Origin: Tolypothrix sp. PCC 7910 | Lineage (GTDB): Bacteria > Cyanobacteriota > Cyanobacteriia > Cyanobacteriales > Nostocaceae | Reading direction: 5' to 3' | Assembly (NCBI RefSeq): GCF_011769525.1 | Contig: NZ_CP050443.1 | Coordinates: 1-52,343 of the forward strand | Length of the DNA: 52,343 nt | Shown here: piece after piece, positions 1 to 10,247 of the stretch | Position numbering within the stretch: position 1 is the stretch's first letter | Layout of the letters: the number at the start of each line of letters is the position of its first letter | Made by a program: the position numbers and the translations under genes | The notes under the pieces: generated by a model | What the model was told of the DNA's origin: nothing | Database searches by the model: none | Seen by the model: only the letters and a program-made list of their open reading frames with translations

Positions 1-1249
1 AGCCGTATCCGATCCTGTTGTTATCAATGTGAAATGATAGGGCTTGCTGAATAAGGGCGAAAGATAGCAGAATCAAGAGTTCCAAGGTCAGGAAAGAAAA
101 ATAAGGTGAAAAGAAAAAGGGTAAGATAAGTAGAAATCCTTGTAGCAAGTTGCGTTAAGATGTATCGAAAAGCGCAAAAGCAAGAAGTTAATCTCGTCAT
201 TTTTACCCTACCTTAATTTATGCCGTACTGTACTAGTCCATTTTTTCTCTTGCCTTGGAATGACTTTTTCAGCAGACCCTATTTATTTCGATAATTATTA
301 ATTTTAATTAAATTTTTAGGCGGATTTTGGAGCCATTTGTCGCCTAATTATTAACAGAGCTTATATAATTTTTATTTTTTTCAGACAAAAGTTGGCTCCA
401 TTTGACTCCACTGAAATTTTCTCATTGAAAATTATGTAAAATCCTCATAGCAAGACTTTCAGCCCAGAGTACAGGCTTTCATTCTTCAGATAATTATATA
501 ACAGCTTTACTGATGATCAATTTATTGGGAGTGCTTTGATTGAAAAATCAAAAAATCTGACCAGCTTTCATAATTATAAATGTGAACTCACTACACAATT
601 GCTCATGACGTAATTCTAAAACATAGAAATGCTGAGAGCTTTTAATTTAGCCAGAAGGTGAATTTTTAATTGTTCAATTCGCTCGACTCATCTAAATCAA
701 CAATTATTAGCTTTACTAATCAAACAGAAAGCACCCTAGCCCAAATCACAGGAAGCCAACCGTGCAAGAGCTAAATCATGTATTAGATGAATGAACAGAA
801 TTTAGTTCAACTTTACTACCTTCAATTACCGATTCCACAAATTTAGGATTTCGTTGAATCTGCAACTGAAAGTGCTTCTACCTCTGCAATATCTTATTGC
901 AGAGGTGGAAATTTGTTATTAAATGCTTTCTAGGGGTAAATATAGCGAAGATACTGTTGGTGAAACATTGCTTAACACTATCAAAGCCTGAAAGCTTGAT
1001 AATTCACCAGTTGAAGCTGATGGAGTTTTGTAAATAAAGTAACGCTAAAATCGGAATTTCAAATATCAAGAAATATTTTGCCAACGGTATCGACGCTATA
1101 TCTACCCCCATAAAAGGTGTCACAGCAGGTGGAACAGGAGGTGGAACAGCCTCAAATCCTTGCTAAACCTAACTTACAACTCCATTGTTCCACCTGTTCC
1201 ACTTATCCCCCCCAAACTTTGCTAAATTTTGATAGCAGTGATGAAATTG
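1..1249. other. Non-coding AT-rich stretch
   Basis: I see no convincing gene here. It holds a MITE-like element (37-282) and near 1120-1205 an inverted pair of GGTGGAACAG-type motifs (GGTGGAACAG twice near 1129-1152 and TGTTCCACCTGTTCCAC near 1184-1200) that can form a stem. The right end runs into the truncated reading frame listed next. Confidence 0.6.
37..282. repeat. MITE-like element with imperfect terminal inverted repeats
   Basis: ATAGGGCTTGCTGAATAAG at 37-55 and CTTTTTCAGCAGACCCTAT at 264-282 are inverted copies matching at 16 of 19 positions. They bound about 246 bp with no ORF, which suggests a non-autonomous insertion-sequence derivative. The IS family is not assigned. Confidence 0.4.
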
Positions 1250-1330
1250 CCCAAGGGATACTGCTAAACACAAACTCAAAATACTAAGACTAAGATATAG
1301 CCAACGACGTTGTTTAATTCGGAAATTCAT
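1250..1330 (-). pseudogene. 5' fragment of a CHAT/TPR-type secreted protein gene
   Basis: From ATG at 1330 the minus strand reads MNFRIKQRRWLYLSLSILSL and then a short hydrophobic run ending in SLGQ. This is a typical start of the cyanobacterial secreted TPR/CHAT-domain proteins that often sit beside filamentous-haemagglutinin-like genes. After about 27 codons the frame runs into unrelated sequence (GGTGGAACAG motifs) and stops near 1169. It lies just downstream of the exoprotein gene on the same strand, so it is probably the truncated second gene of that operon. The family call rests on a short signal-peptide stretch and is tentative. Confidence 0.4.
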
Positions 1331-1350
1331 AGTTAATAGTTTTTGAGCAA

Positions 1351-3831
1351 CTAATTTTTTACAAGTGCAGCACAAGTTAAAGGCTGTTGCAGATGTGTAG
1401 AAGATTGTGCTGCAACTAACTCAACTTTTCCATCAGCGTTACGATGCCAAGAAGTAGCTTGAACAAGGGCTTCGGAAGATGGAGGGATTTGTGCTTGTAC
1501 TTGCGGTGTTTTGCGAAATGCAGAGATATCACGAATATCAGACCAAGTGCGATCGCTCCTCACTTCCTCTGTAGGATTTTGTGGTATTCCACCCTTTCCC
1601 GTCGCCACAAATTTACTGCCTTGATCGCCAGCACAGCCTGTAGCAATTTGCTGCGATGGATCTGTAACATTCGCTGGCAGTTCAATTAAGCCAGAATTAG
1701 GATCAACGCCGATATTATTGATTTGGACTGTACCACTAACACCAAACTGGGAACTGGCTGTAATATCATTTTCTGGGGTGAGTTGGGGACGAAACTGTAA
1801 TCCAATGATTCCTTGAGTAGTGATTTGAATATTGCCTCCCCTGCCTTGGAAAGCATCAGCAATAATGTCGCTGTTTTCTAATCCAACGATGATCGGTGCA
1901 TTAATGCTGATATTACCTCCATTACCATTACCGCCTGCGGTAGCTGCGATCGCGCTATTATCACGCAGCATTAATAATTTCTCTACTTGTAAGGCGATAT
2001 TTCCACCATTACCGGATTCTGTTTGTGCCTGGATCGTTGCTTGACGGTCTAATCGGAGGGTATTCGCTGTGATATTGAGATTGCCACCATTGCCGCTACC
2101 TTGATTAGTAACACTCACAGTTCCGCCATCTGTTAATATCAGGTTGGGTGTGGTGAGACTTACATTACCTGCATTGGCTGTTAGTATATTTGGCAGACCA
2201 AATAGCTGCTGGAGTTGTGGGTTTAAGTTAAGGACAGATGAGTTAATGCTACTAATATTGCTTGGACTACGACCACTAATCTCGATTGATTCTGTAGCAT
2301 TAATACTGATATCTCCGCCATTACCTGTGAAGAATGAAGTTGCAGCAACCGCTCCTCCATCGAGAATTTGTAACTTGGCGGTATCAAGCGACAAAGTTTT
2401 AGCGTTTCCGGTGGCAAATGTGGTTGAGGCAATATTGCTATAGAATCCGAAGGGGCTTTCTCCAATAACAGTTGTGCGTTGGTTGCGAATCGTGACTTGA
2501 CCACTAGAGCCACTACCAAATGTTGCTGAACCTAATGAAGCTCCACCTGATATTACTAAACTATTGCCATTGACAAAGATGTCGCCAGCATTCCCCGAAC
2601 TATAATAACTAGACGTACCAAGATTACTAATATCTCTAGGATTGCTTGGTGAATAGCCAGACAGTTCAATTGCAGTTGCCTGAATTGCGATATTGCCACT
2701 TGCGGCCGTTCCTATAGTTGAACTATTCAACCCTGCTCCCTGTTGGATTGTCAGCTTGGGAGTAATAACGCTGATATTACCACCTGCTGCGCTACCGAAA
2801 GTTTCACTGCGAATCCCACTCCAAATTTCTGCATTGGTTCTACCAATCATGTCTATCGCTGCTGATGCTTGCAGGTGAATTTCACCACCGGGTAAATAAC
2901 CAAAATTTTGCGTCAGAATGAGTGAACCGTCAGTAAATTCGACGTTTTGCCCCTGAATCTGTACAGATCCGGCATTGATTCCACTCACATCAAGTAGCGA
3001 CTTTTTTGCTAGTTGAATATCACCAAAACTCTGCCCATTTTCATACCCCAAGGCATATCCCTGTGCAGTAAGTATCAAGCTAATCAAGCCTGCATCACTC
3101 ACACTGCCTAACTCTATTTGTCCTTGTTGAGCAGTCAAAGTTCCCCCATCCAGATTTAAATCGCCACCAACCAAAGCCAGGGTTTTTCCTGGCTGTACCC
3201 GCAGTTCGGTAGCACTTGGAGCCACAATTATAGGAGGCAACCCACTAGGATTGGGATTACTTAACGAGTGTCCTGTACCTTGAACTGTAATTGATGCAGG
3301 ATTGCTACCCATTTGCAAACCAATGGGAACATTCATACTTAATAATGGTTTGGTTTGAGAATTAATTGCACTAAACTCAGAACCATCATTAAACTTGATG
3401 CCGTTGGCAGTTGTACCAATAAACGAACCCCCGATGTTGAGTTTGGCATTAGCTCCAAAGATAATACCGTTAGGATTCATTAAAAAAAGACTGACCGGGT
3501 TTTTACTATTAATCGTTTGAATCAAGCCATCAATGTGAGATATATTTCCACCTGTCACACGGCTGAAAATGGTAGAAATATTCGGCGTGTTCGCTAAATC
3601 AAAAGTAGCTGACCCGTTAGTGGGAACAGAGAACTGTTGGAAACTATGAAATAGATTAGTGTTAACGGCACTACCGTTAGTAATGGTGAAGTTATTACCC
3701 GTTTGAGAGACGGTAGTATTGAGCGTATTATCTGATGTTACTTGAGCGTTGGCAACACTACACCAACAAAGTATTCCACTGGTTAGGATTCCATTGATTA
3801 AAACCCAGCCCAAAGAGAGTGCTTTCATCAC
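1351..3831 (-). CDS. Two-partner-secretion exoprotein (filamentous haemagglutinin N-terminal domain)
   Basis: An 826-aa protein with a signal peptide of about 29 residues ending near CSVANAQ. The TPS/haemagglutinin N-terminal domain (about 30-190) shows the hallmark segment SLFLMNPNGIIFGANAKLNI. The body is Gly/Asn/Ser-rich repeats of the GNGGNISI type expected of a right-handed beta-helix. The C-terminal region (about 720-826) has two Cys residues (ATGCAGDQ and LTCAAL) and follows the pattern of cyanobacterial S-layer/haemagglutinin-like proteins. Family proteins are secreted through a TpsB outer-membrane pore. The only TpsB sequence nearby is a fragment, so export would need a pore encoded elsewhere. 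The ligand is unknown. Confidence 0.85.
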   Translation of the reverse strand: MMKALSLGWVLINGILTSGILCWCSVANAQVTSDNTLNTTVSQTGNNFTITNGSAVNTNLFHSFQQFSVPTNGSATFDLANTPNISTIFSRVTGGNISHIDGLIQTINSKNPVSLFLMNPNGIIFGANAKLNIGGSFIGTTANGIKFNDGSEFSAINSQTKPLLSMNVPIGLQMGSNPASITVQGTGHSLSNPNPSGLPPIIVAPSATELRVQPGKTLALVGGDLNLDGGTLTAQQGQIELGSVSDAGLISLILTAQGYALGYENGQSFGDIQLAKKSLLDVSGINAGSVQIQGQNVEFTDGSLILTQNFGYLPGGEIHLQASAAIDMIGRTNAEIWSGIRSETFGSAAGGNISVITPKLTIQQGAGLNSSTIGTAASGNIAIQATAIELSGYSPSNPRDISNLGTSSYYSSGNAGDIFVNGNSLVISGGASLGSATFGSGSSGQVTIRNQRTTVIGESPFGFYSNIASTTFATGNAKTLSLDTAKLQILDGGAVAATSFFTGNGGDISINATESIEISGRSPSNISSINSSVLNLNPQLQQLFGLPNILTANAGNVSLTTPNLILTDGGTVSVTNQGSGNGGNLNITANTLRLDRQATIQAQTESGNGGNIALQVEKLLMLRDNSAIAATAGGNGNGGNISINAPIIVGLENSDIIADAFQGRGGNIQITTQGIIGLQFRPQLTPENDITASSQFGVSGTVQINNIGVDPNSGLIELPANVTDPSQQIATGCAGDQGSKFVATGKGGIPQNPTEEVRSDRTWSDIRDISAFRKTPQVQAQIPPSSEALVQATSWHRNADGKVELVAAQSSTHLQQPLTCAALVKN

Positions 3832-3931
3832 TCGGTTCCCTATGTATTATCTAATATTTAAGATTCCCGAAATGACATGGCTATAAACACTTGGCTGAAG
3901 CAGGTTGCAGTCTGGATCAATACCAAGTCCT

Positions 3932-4231
3932 TTAAAATGCTGAATAGCTGAGTGAGAAATATAGACCATTTTCTTGGAGCGATCGCTTTTCCCCACCTAT
4001 TGATGTTAGCGGAATACCCCAATCCAGATGGGCTGAGAAATTATTTCCTTGTTGCCACAGTAACCCTAACCCTGTACCCACCAATGTACTTGGCGATGGA
4101 TTTTCGCCATTGTGATTCCAGCCTTTGCCAATGTCAATGAATGGTGTTAGTTGTAGCGCACTCTTCATGTTGGTAAAGCGGACAATGGGCAACCGGAATT
4201 CATCTGACAACAACATACCATTGTCTGTTTG
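3932..4231 (-). pseudogene. C-terminal fragment of a TpsB/FhaC/ShlB-type transporter
   Basis: About 95-100 residues remain. They include LSDEFRLPIV, LTPFIDIGKGWNHNGENPSP, GTGLGLLWQ and the terminal LYFSLSYSAF, which match the last beta-strands of ShlB/FhaC/HecB outer-membrane activators, ending in an aromatic residue. POTRA domains and the rest of the barrel are missing, and upstream sequence gives no continuous reading. It lies upstream of the exoprotein gene on the same strand, the usual place for the partner pore gene, so it is likely the decayed partner. Confidence 0.65.
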
Positions 4232-4234
4232 GTA

Positions 4235-4639
4235 AAGGCACAGGATTGGGAATGTCTATAAGCTACCAAGTTGTGGTCGAGAAGCATGGTGGCTCATTGT
4301 CGTGCCATTCCGTACCAGGTCAGTCAGCCGAGTTTGTGATTGAAATCCCAATTCGACAGCCTAAGCGAGGTAAGCAAAGTTAATTTCATCATTATTACTT
4401 GATAGGCATTGGTTACAATCTATGTTTTGAGATCGCCTCAACGATCGCCATTCGTCACATCAATATATCTAGTGTTGCGCTACACGTTAGGGCTAATTCG
4501 TGGAACGCAGATTAAGTTTTTTTGAAGTAGTGCCAAAACTTTTCTTAACCCAAGAGGAGAAAATCTGGTTGCCATCACGCTAAAGATGTCACCCTATTTA
4601 ACCTAGCTTTTAACTACAAATCACCTACAAAACAACTAC
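4235..4639. other. Non-coding spacer with decayed sequence
   Basis: About 400 bp between the TpsB fragment and the inverted repeat. I see no intact ORF or clear RNA gene. The first part probably contains further decayed TpsB sequence. Confidence 0.4.
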
Positions 4640-5000
4640 AAAAATCCTTGCCTTACAGAGTAAAAGTCCAAAAAAAATTCCCAAAAAAGTGATACTTCGT
4701 CCCCAAAGTTTCCCATAATTTTCCATAGTAAGGGCAAGTATCTCCCTAAATCTCCCAAAAAAAGTGACTTAAAGGAAAATCAGGTCAGGTTTTTCAAGCT
4801 TATTGACACGATTCTCAATAAGCTTGACTTAAATCATCTTCAAGCTTCCCAAATTTTCCCAAACTTCTCCCAAAAGTTGTCATTAATTTCCCAAACTTTT
4901 CCATGAATTGGTTGGTTTTTGACTTCTTGGGAGAGACTTGACCCTGCCAAAAAATTTCGCACAGTACGCCAAATTTTTGGAGCAAGTTTTTGAGGAAAAA
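4640..5000 (-). repeat. Left copy of ~345-bp inverted repeat flanking the relaxase gene
   Basis: The reverse complement of this stretch matches 10248-10590 nearly base for base over long blocks. The match runs from the ACTACAAAAA end (about 4645) to the GCGTACTGTGCGAAA end (about 4970). It carries a 34-bp lox-like dyad at 4794-4827, surrounded by several TCCCAAA motifs at helical spacing. The minus-strand 62-codon ORF inside is not considered a gene. Confidence 0.85.
4794..4827. other. lox-like 13-8-13 dyad (left)
   Basis: TCAAGCTTATTGA (4794-4806), spacer CACGATTC, then the perfect inverted arm TCAATAAGCTTGA (4815-4827). The 13-8-13 layout is that of loxP/FRT-type tyrosine-recombinase sites. 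No T-run follows, so a terminator is unlikely. Its use as a recombination site is inferred. Confidence 0.5.
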
Positions 5001-5420
5001 ATAATTTTAGAAAAATAGAAAGCGCCAATATAATACTAAAAGCTACATTTCCACTACAAAATGACCCAATGGTTTAGAACTTCAAATCATTGATGAACCT
5101 TTGGAGTATTTTGAATCACGATAAATAACAAATGAGTCAATCAATTTTAGATTTTGGATTTTAGATTAACTGCACCCATGTACACAAAGTGTTCCCGTAG
5201 GGTAGGGATGCAGCTTGGGGATTTTAGATTGACGATTTTAGATTTGTTCCGCCCACGGCTGTGCTTGTACCAAAGAAATAATCCACGCATCCAAAATTTA
5301 AAATCTAAAATTAGCGCGGTCAATATAAACCCAGAACAAATGACATCAGAATAAGCATTGACAATGCCTGATGACAGCAAACAATTACTAGAAGACAGCT
5401 AACGCCCCCCAATAATGTAG
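5001..5420. other. Spacer with ATTTTAGATTTTGG-type repeats
   Basis: No gene is supported. Around 5140-5320 there are several copies of TTTTAGATT-like words on both strands (for example TTTTAGATTTTGGATTTTAG near 5146), a low-complexity dispersed repeat style common in Nostocales. Confidence 0.4.
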
Positions 5421-8400
5421 CTACCTTCTCAAGCCTCGACGCGGTTGTGGTGAAGGCTGTCGAGAAATAGATAACCTAGCTTGAAGTTGCTGTTTTTTGA
5501 GTTCTATCTCATCCTTAATACTGGTCAATCGTGACTGTAACTCAGGAGATTTAAGTATCTGTGCCATAGTCTTCATTTCAACAGTCTGCTGCTCTTTCTC
5601 CCAAGAATCATGATTTTCTATCTGGGTTTCATATTCCTGAATTTTTAACTGAAGTTTTTGTTTATGCGTAACTAATTCTTTAATAGTTCCGATAGTTTGC
5701 AATTGCTGCTCCAAAGCTTCATTGTACTTATTACTCAACTGATGAAGCGGAAAAAGCTCCATTGTTCTAATAGCTTTCTCTTGGATAGCGTGTTCTAACC
5801 AGAAATTATCAATTTGTGGTTGAAGCTGACTAATTTCACTTTCAATAGCTTGCCTATCAATAGGTGCTGGGGCTTGAGCCAGTGGTTGAGCAAAATATTC
5901 CTTGACCGCTTGTTCTAAGTACAGTAGTTGTTGGTCAGTTAGTGCATCGATGGCCTTCTTAAACGCCATTTGAGTTAATTGACCACTAAAACGTTGTAGC
6001 AGCAATTGTTTACGCTCAAAGTCGCTTAACTTTTTAGGTGGTGCAGGTGAAGCATGACGCTGTTGATTATTGTTATCCCGCCATCCTTTGAGAGTTAATG
6101 CTGAGTAATATGCTTTCTCGTATGCCAGTGGCCCCATTGCCACAATCAAATCATCAACACCTTTAGAAGGCCCTGGCAATGTCACTACACTCACAGATGC
6201 TCCCCGTTCCTCTAGCAACCGCCCAGTGCGCGAGATGGCAATCTCTATATTTCGTTGAGTTTCAGTCCGTGTCTCGTAGTCAAAGCAGAAAGTAATTTCC
6301 CGTTCTTTTGTAGCGAAAACAGCTAACTCGTCCATGAGTTGAGCTTTCATCTTTTCCCCAAGTTCATCCTTACTACGATAACCTGCGTAAATCCCAGGCA
6401 GTCCGATGGCAGGGTGCCCCTGACTTAACAAACTGGCAGCTTTCTTCGCTCCCTCAGTGATAGTCACTGGGAGATTATGTTTCCAAACACAATACCAAAA
6501 TCCCGATACGCGATCGCTTTCGGTCGGCTGTACCCCAAATTTTTCATAAATGCGATCAGCAATGTCATCAGGCACATCGAGCAAGAAAATACTCAGTTCA
6601 GTTTTGGGTGGATGCTCATATTTAATGAATTTGCCTGGCTTATCAGCTTTTTGTCTTGGATTATTGGGCTTATAGCATCCCCATAACTTCCTATCAGGTT
6701 TATCTCCAGGCTGTAGGTTAGCAAAGGACTTGGGATTAACGCCAGCATCACACCACCAACCGCCTGATTCAATATGAGTATACTTACTCATAAAACCAGA
6801 CGATAACTTACCTGTATTAGTGCGTGGTAGTTGGTCGCTGTACATCAGGTATTCCCAAGCTTCATGCTCCCAATCTTTTGTCTGATGCAGACTAAAGAAG
6901 TTAAGGGCAGCAATTTTGGGGTGAATGGCACTATCTTCTACCAATTCTCGCAAATGTTGAGAATCTAGTCTTTCTGGGGATTCACCCAAATTACTCGGAG
7001 TCCAAAATGCGACCTTTGGCTGTAATGAAGTGGGAACTGGTTTTTTAATAACAGGCGATTGAGTAGGAGGCTCTGGAGCGGAGGGGCTGGGGCGCTCTTG
7101 GGAAGAATTCGGCTCCTTTGCAAGAGCACTCTTGTGTAGAGGGGAAGGCTTAGTGTAAGATTGCTCCTCCGCTCCTCTGCTCCTCTGCTCCTCTGCTTCT
7201 GGGCTTTTAGCCACAATCACAGCATTTGCAACCGTTTCTTTTTCAGGCTTTGACTGGTGTAGCTTGGCTAACTCCTTCTGTCGCAGCACAGAGAGCGCAT
7301 TTTCCTTAGCCCTACTCGACTGTGCCAGGGCTAGTAAACTGTCTTTATCTTCCGTATAAAGTTTCAAGTCATACCTAGCACGGCTAACCGCAACATAAAA
7401 GCTTTCCTGCCCAATGGTATGGTCAGCAGCTATCAGTACTCTGTCAGCCGTTTTCCCTTGACTACTATATGTAGTGCTGACAATCGCATAATCCAGGTGC
7501 TGGGCTTGTTGCAGGTTGATAAATTCAGTTTGACCGTTATCAAAATACTGGATTTGAGCGTTATTACCATCAATGGCAGTAACAACAAACTCCTGACCGT
7601 TGCGTCGTCCCAATTGTCGGTCGTTTTTCGTCCAGCGTAAGCGATCGCCAAGGGCAATTTCAATTTTTTGATGCTGGTAAACAGCCTTATCAAATCCTGT
7701 ATCAACTTGATAATACTTACCATCACTAGCTAGAAGGGTTAGTCCATCACTATCCTTACCCACCACAGAATAAAGCTGGCCTTTCTCCAGACCCCGGCGC
7801 TTATAACTGCGGGTGGGCATAACCATATCACCCAACTCAAAGTTATGGGTGTAGCGCATTTGTACCGAAGTTAAGTCTTTGGCTTGCAGTTGGGTGATGG
7901 TGGTTGCAGTTCCTAAACTCCCTTCAGCTTTTAAATGCTCACGAATCGCTTGGGTGATTGCCAAACGCTCCTTATTTGTTCCAGCTAATACTAGGGTTCG
8001 TGTTCGTTCAGAGGGCGTGGATTTGATATAATCTTGGGCGATCGCCTCAATTTTGTCCGATTCTGTTACAGTCTGTATGTAGCCATTTTCATCTAAGCGT
8101 TCAAATCCCTCTTGAATTCGACCTTCTGCCACTAGGTCTACTGCTAACTTGAGTTTCGGCGCACGTTGTCTATTGGAAGAATTTAAGTAGCTGGTTTTGA
8201 TTCCCGCCTGTTGCAGAGATTTGAAAGGGTTGCCCGCTAAGACAGCTGATAACTGTTTTGTGTCTCCTACTAACAAAACTCTGGCTTGTTCCAAGGCTGC
8301 CCGTTCTAAAAGAGCGATTGCATCTTTAGCACTGAGTAATCCAGCTTCATCCACCACCCAAAAAGAATTGGGTTCAATTTCTTGGGGTGGTTCAGTTTCT

Positions 8401-9812
8401 AACAATCTAGCAACTGTTTCAGCTTGAATATCCAACTCAAGACTCAAGACTTTAGCCGCCATCGAACTGGGGGCAAAGCCTTTGATGCTGTAGCCACTTG
8501 TGGCAGCGATCGCTTTTAGTTCCTTGAGGGCGAAAGTTTTACCAGCACCAGCTACCCCCTGCCATGCTGTAAATTGGTCTGTTGTGGTTGCTGCATCTAG
8601 TACCGCTCGACGCTGATCTGGGTTTAAAGCGGTTTTCTCCAAATGGCTAGAAACTACCTCTCTTTGAGCAAGTGGGCTAACTTGACCCTGCCCGGACTGC
8701 ATCAATTTAATGGTTGCTAATTCTCGATGAACTGCTGCCAGGGTGGTAAAGTCTCTATTTTCTGAAGATAGGCTGAGTAATTCGGGGTTAGCTTTTACCA
8801 AAGGCTCAATAAGGCTTACATCTGTGGCTAATCCCTGATTGAGGATGAATTTCTCTAAATCTTCTTGGGTGAACGCTACATTTCTTTCAGAGCAGTGAGC
8901 GATCGCATCCTCTAGGTTTTCATCACTGACTAACCGGGGTTTTTGTTCTGGAGGCACTGCCCCTGGCTGCACAAACTTGATACCCAGCGCTGCCGCTTCT
9001 TCTTTCCAGGACGCTTTTAACTCTTGGGGGTTAATTTTCTGCTTCTTGTTACGAGTGGCAGTCCAAGCCGCTTCTCGCTCTGCCCAAGTTGCATTTTCTC
9101 CTGCTTCAGTTAATATCTGCTGTCTGCGTTTAGAGAATTCTTGTAAGTCCTGTTCTCTAAAACCTTTAATCTCAAACTGCCCGTGCTTTTTAGGTTCTAC
9201 CTGATACCCTAGTTTCTCTACTTCGAGAGCTAGATAATTCTGGTACACCATCCCCAGAAATTTCTTATTTTTGAAAATTTCATCATTGAGTAAGCTGTAC
9301 CATTCCCCATTATCTAGCTGAGTCATATTCATGACTACAGCATGAGTATGCAGATGTGGGTCTAGTTCTCTGGTTTCAATGTGGTCAAATTCTGCGACTA
9401 CTAAATTTCCTGTTTTGGTAGCAACTCGATGAGTGTCTGTTGTCACCCTAGTGTAGCTGTAGCGTTCTTCTATCAGTTCTAAAGTTTTTTGTACCGCCAA
9501 TTGATGAGCAGTAACCAGCCTTTCATCCCCACCCACTAATGCTTGCAGGCTTACACTTTTTGGCGCAGAGAAAGTCAAATCTGTTGCTGCTCTTCGTTGT
9601 GATGAGTCCAGCTTTCTTTTAGCAAGGTGTTGACTGCCATCTGGTGACAGTCCATTGACAATATTAGTGAAAGTTTCTTGTTGATCTACCGCACCTGATA
9701 ATCCCAGTTTCTTGGCACCCTGACCAGACCAGCGTGAAGTGCCTTCCTGGTAATATCCTTCCATGAAGTAATGTACTGCTTGCTGAGGCTCTGTGTTCTT
9801 TGCTGTCAGCAT
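5421..9812 (-). CDS. MobF-type conjugative relaxase-helicase with C-terminal DUF3854 domain
   Basis: A 1463-aa protein. The TrwC-type relaxase domain (about 1-290) has Tyr residues in VHYFMEGYYQEG and the metal-binding HxHxH motif in LDPHLHTHAVV near residue 152. A RecD/TraI-like helicase follows (about 390-860), with Walker A GVAGAGKT near 420 and VVDEAGLLSA. A Glu/Gln/Pro-rich linker (about 870-950) comes next. A DUF3854/Toprim-like domain (about 960-1260) contains TEGAKKAASLLSQGHPAIGL and FCFDYET. The last 180 residues are probably coiled coil. It would nick oriT and unwind plasmid DNA for conjugation. The DUF3854 domain is shared with the replication protein at 12220-15795, and the fusion is unusual for relaxases. 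The gene stands alone between inverted repeats, and no type IV secretion genes are seen in the window. Confidence 0.9.
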   Translation of the reverse strand: MLTAKNTEPQQAVHYFMEGYYQEGTSRWSGQGAKKLGLSGAVDQQETFTNIVNGLSPDGSQHLAKRKLDSSQRRAATDLTFSAPKSVSLQALVGGDERLVTAHQLAVQKTLELIEERYSYTRVTTDTHRVATKTGNLVVAEFDHIETRELDPHLHTHAVVMNMTQLDNGEWYSLLNDEIFKNKKFLGMVYQNYLALEVEKLGYQVEPKKHGQFEIKGFREQDLQEFSKRRQQILTEAGENATWAEREAAWTATRNKKQKINPQELKASWKEEAAALGIKFVQPGAVPPEQKPRLVSDENLEDAIAHCSERNVAFTQEDLEKFILNQGLATDVSLIEPLVKANPELLSLSSENRDFTTLAAVHRELATIKLMQSGQGQVSPLAQREVVSSHLEKTALNPDQRRAVLDAATTTDQFTAWQGVAGAGKTFALKELKAIAATSGYSIKGFAPSSMAAKVLSLELDIQAETVARLLETEPPQEIEPNSFWVVDEAGLLSAKDAIALLERAALEQARVLLVGDTKQLSAVLAGNPFKSLQQAGIKTSYLNSSNRQRAPKLKLAVDLVAEGRIQEGFERLDENGYIQTVTESDKIEAIAQDYIKSTPSERTRTLVLAGTNKERLAITQAIREHLKAEGSLGTATTITQLQAKDLTSVQMRYTHNFELGDMVMPTRSYKRRGLEKGQLYSVVGKDSDGLTLLASDGKYYQVDTGFDKAVYQHQKIEIALGDRLRWTKNDRQLGRRNGQEFVVTAIDGNNAQIQYFDNGQTEFINLQQAQHLDYAIVSTTYSSQGKTADRVLIAADHTIGQESFYVAVSRARYDLKLYTEDKDSLLALAQSSRAKENALSVLRQKELAKLHQSKPEKETVANAVIVAKSPEAEEQRSRGAEEQSYTKPSPLHKSALAKEPNSSQERPSPSAPEPPTQSPVIKKPVPTSLQPKVAFWTPSNLGESPERLDSQHLRELVEDSAIHPKIAALNFFSLHQTKDWEHEAWEYLMYSDQLPRTNTGKLSSGFMSKYTHIESGGWWCDAGVNPKSFANLQPGDKPDRKLWGCYKPNNPRQKADKPGKFIKYEHPPKTELSIFLLDVPDDIADRIYEKFGVQPTESDRVSGFWYCVWKHNLPVTITEGAKKAASLLSQGHPAIGLPGIYAGYRSKDELGEKMKAQLMDELAVFATKEREITFCFDYETRTETQRNIEIAISRTGRLLEERGASVSVVTLPGPSKGVDDLIVAMGPLAYEKAYYSALTLKGWRDNNNQQRHASPAPPKKLSDFERKQLLLQRFSGQLTQMAFKKAIDALTDQQLLYLEQAVKEYFAQPLAQAPAPIDRQAIESEISQLQPQIDNFWLEHAIQEKAIRTMELFPLHQLSNKYNEALEQQLQTIGTIKELVTHKQKLQLKIQEYETQIENHDSWEKEQQTVEMKTMAQILKSPELQSRLTSIKDEIELKKQQLQARLSISRQPSPQPRRGLRR

Positions 9813-10247
9813 TTACCGAAAAACCTTCGTTCAGAAGTCGGAAGTAAGAAATAGGAAGTCGGAAGTAAGAAGAAAAAATAACTTTAGTTGTGGGTTTAAA
9901 GCCCACTTAAAGAAAAGATCTGTTAAGAGACGTGCAGCGCTCGTAACACAGCGCGGAGCCGGAGCCGCTCCGCCTTCGGTCTTATTTCAATCTCACGACT
10001 GAAGTCGTGGGTACTACTTCCGACTTCCGACTTCCGACTTCCGACTTGTTGGTTAGCTGCCCCTGCAAAATTCTTGCTGAAAAAATCTAGTTCTTTATCT
10101 ACACAATTGTTGAATGAGATTCTAAATTTTCGTCTTCAACATCTTACAAGCTACAAAAATGTAGTATTGTATGCTGCAAAATTTAATATTACTTAATACG
10201 AGTTTTTTTCACCCAATGAAATTATAAATCTAGCTCGATTTTTCTGC
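9813..10247. other. Relaxase upstream region with STRR and palindromes
   Basis: Contains GGAAGTAAGAA-type repeats at about 9836-9872, a CACGACT/AGTCGTG hairpin near 9993-10008 and an ACTTCCG heptamer array at 10016-10047. No gene is supported. The relaxase promoter and possibly oriT should lie in this stretch or in the adjoining inverted repeat. Confidence 0.5.
10016..10047. repeat. STRR heptamer array (ACTTCCG x4.5)
   Basis: Four complete ACTTCCG units plus ACTT in tandem. Related GGAAGT words lie about 150 bp away on the other side in inverted orientation. Short tandemly repeated heptamers of this kind are typical of heterocystous cyanobacterial genomes. Confidence 0.85.

Noticed and set aside
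4794-4827. Reading the dyad as an intrinsic terminator
   Set aside because: There is no T-run on either strand. The 13-8-13 layout and the duplicate at 10402 fit a recombination site better.
4840-5028. 62-codon minus-strand ORF inside the left inverted repeat
   Set aside because: It lies on TCCCAAA repeats, and the mirrored right copy does not preserve the frame. It is chance coding in a repeat.
9836-10047. CRISPR array at the GGAAGT/ACTTCCG repeats
   Set aside because: Units are 7 bp with no unique spacers of fixed length and no cas genes. They are STRR repeats.
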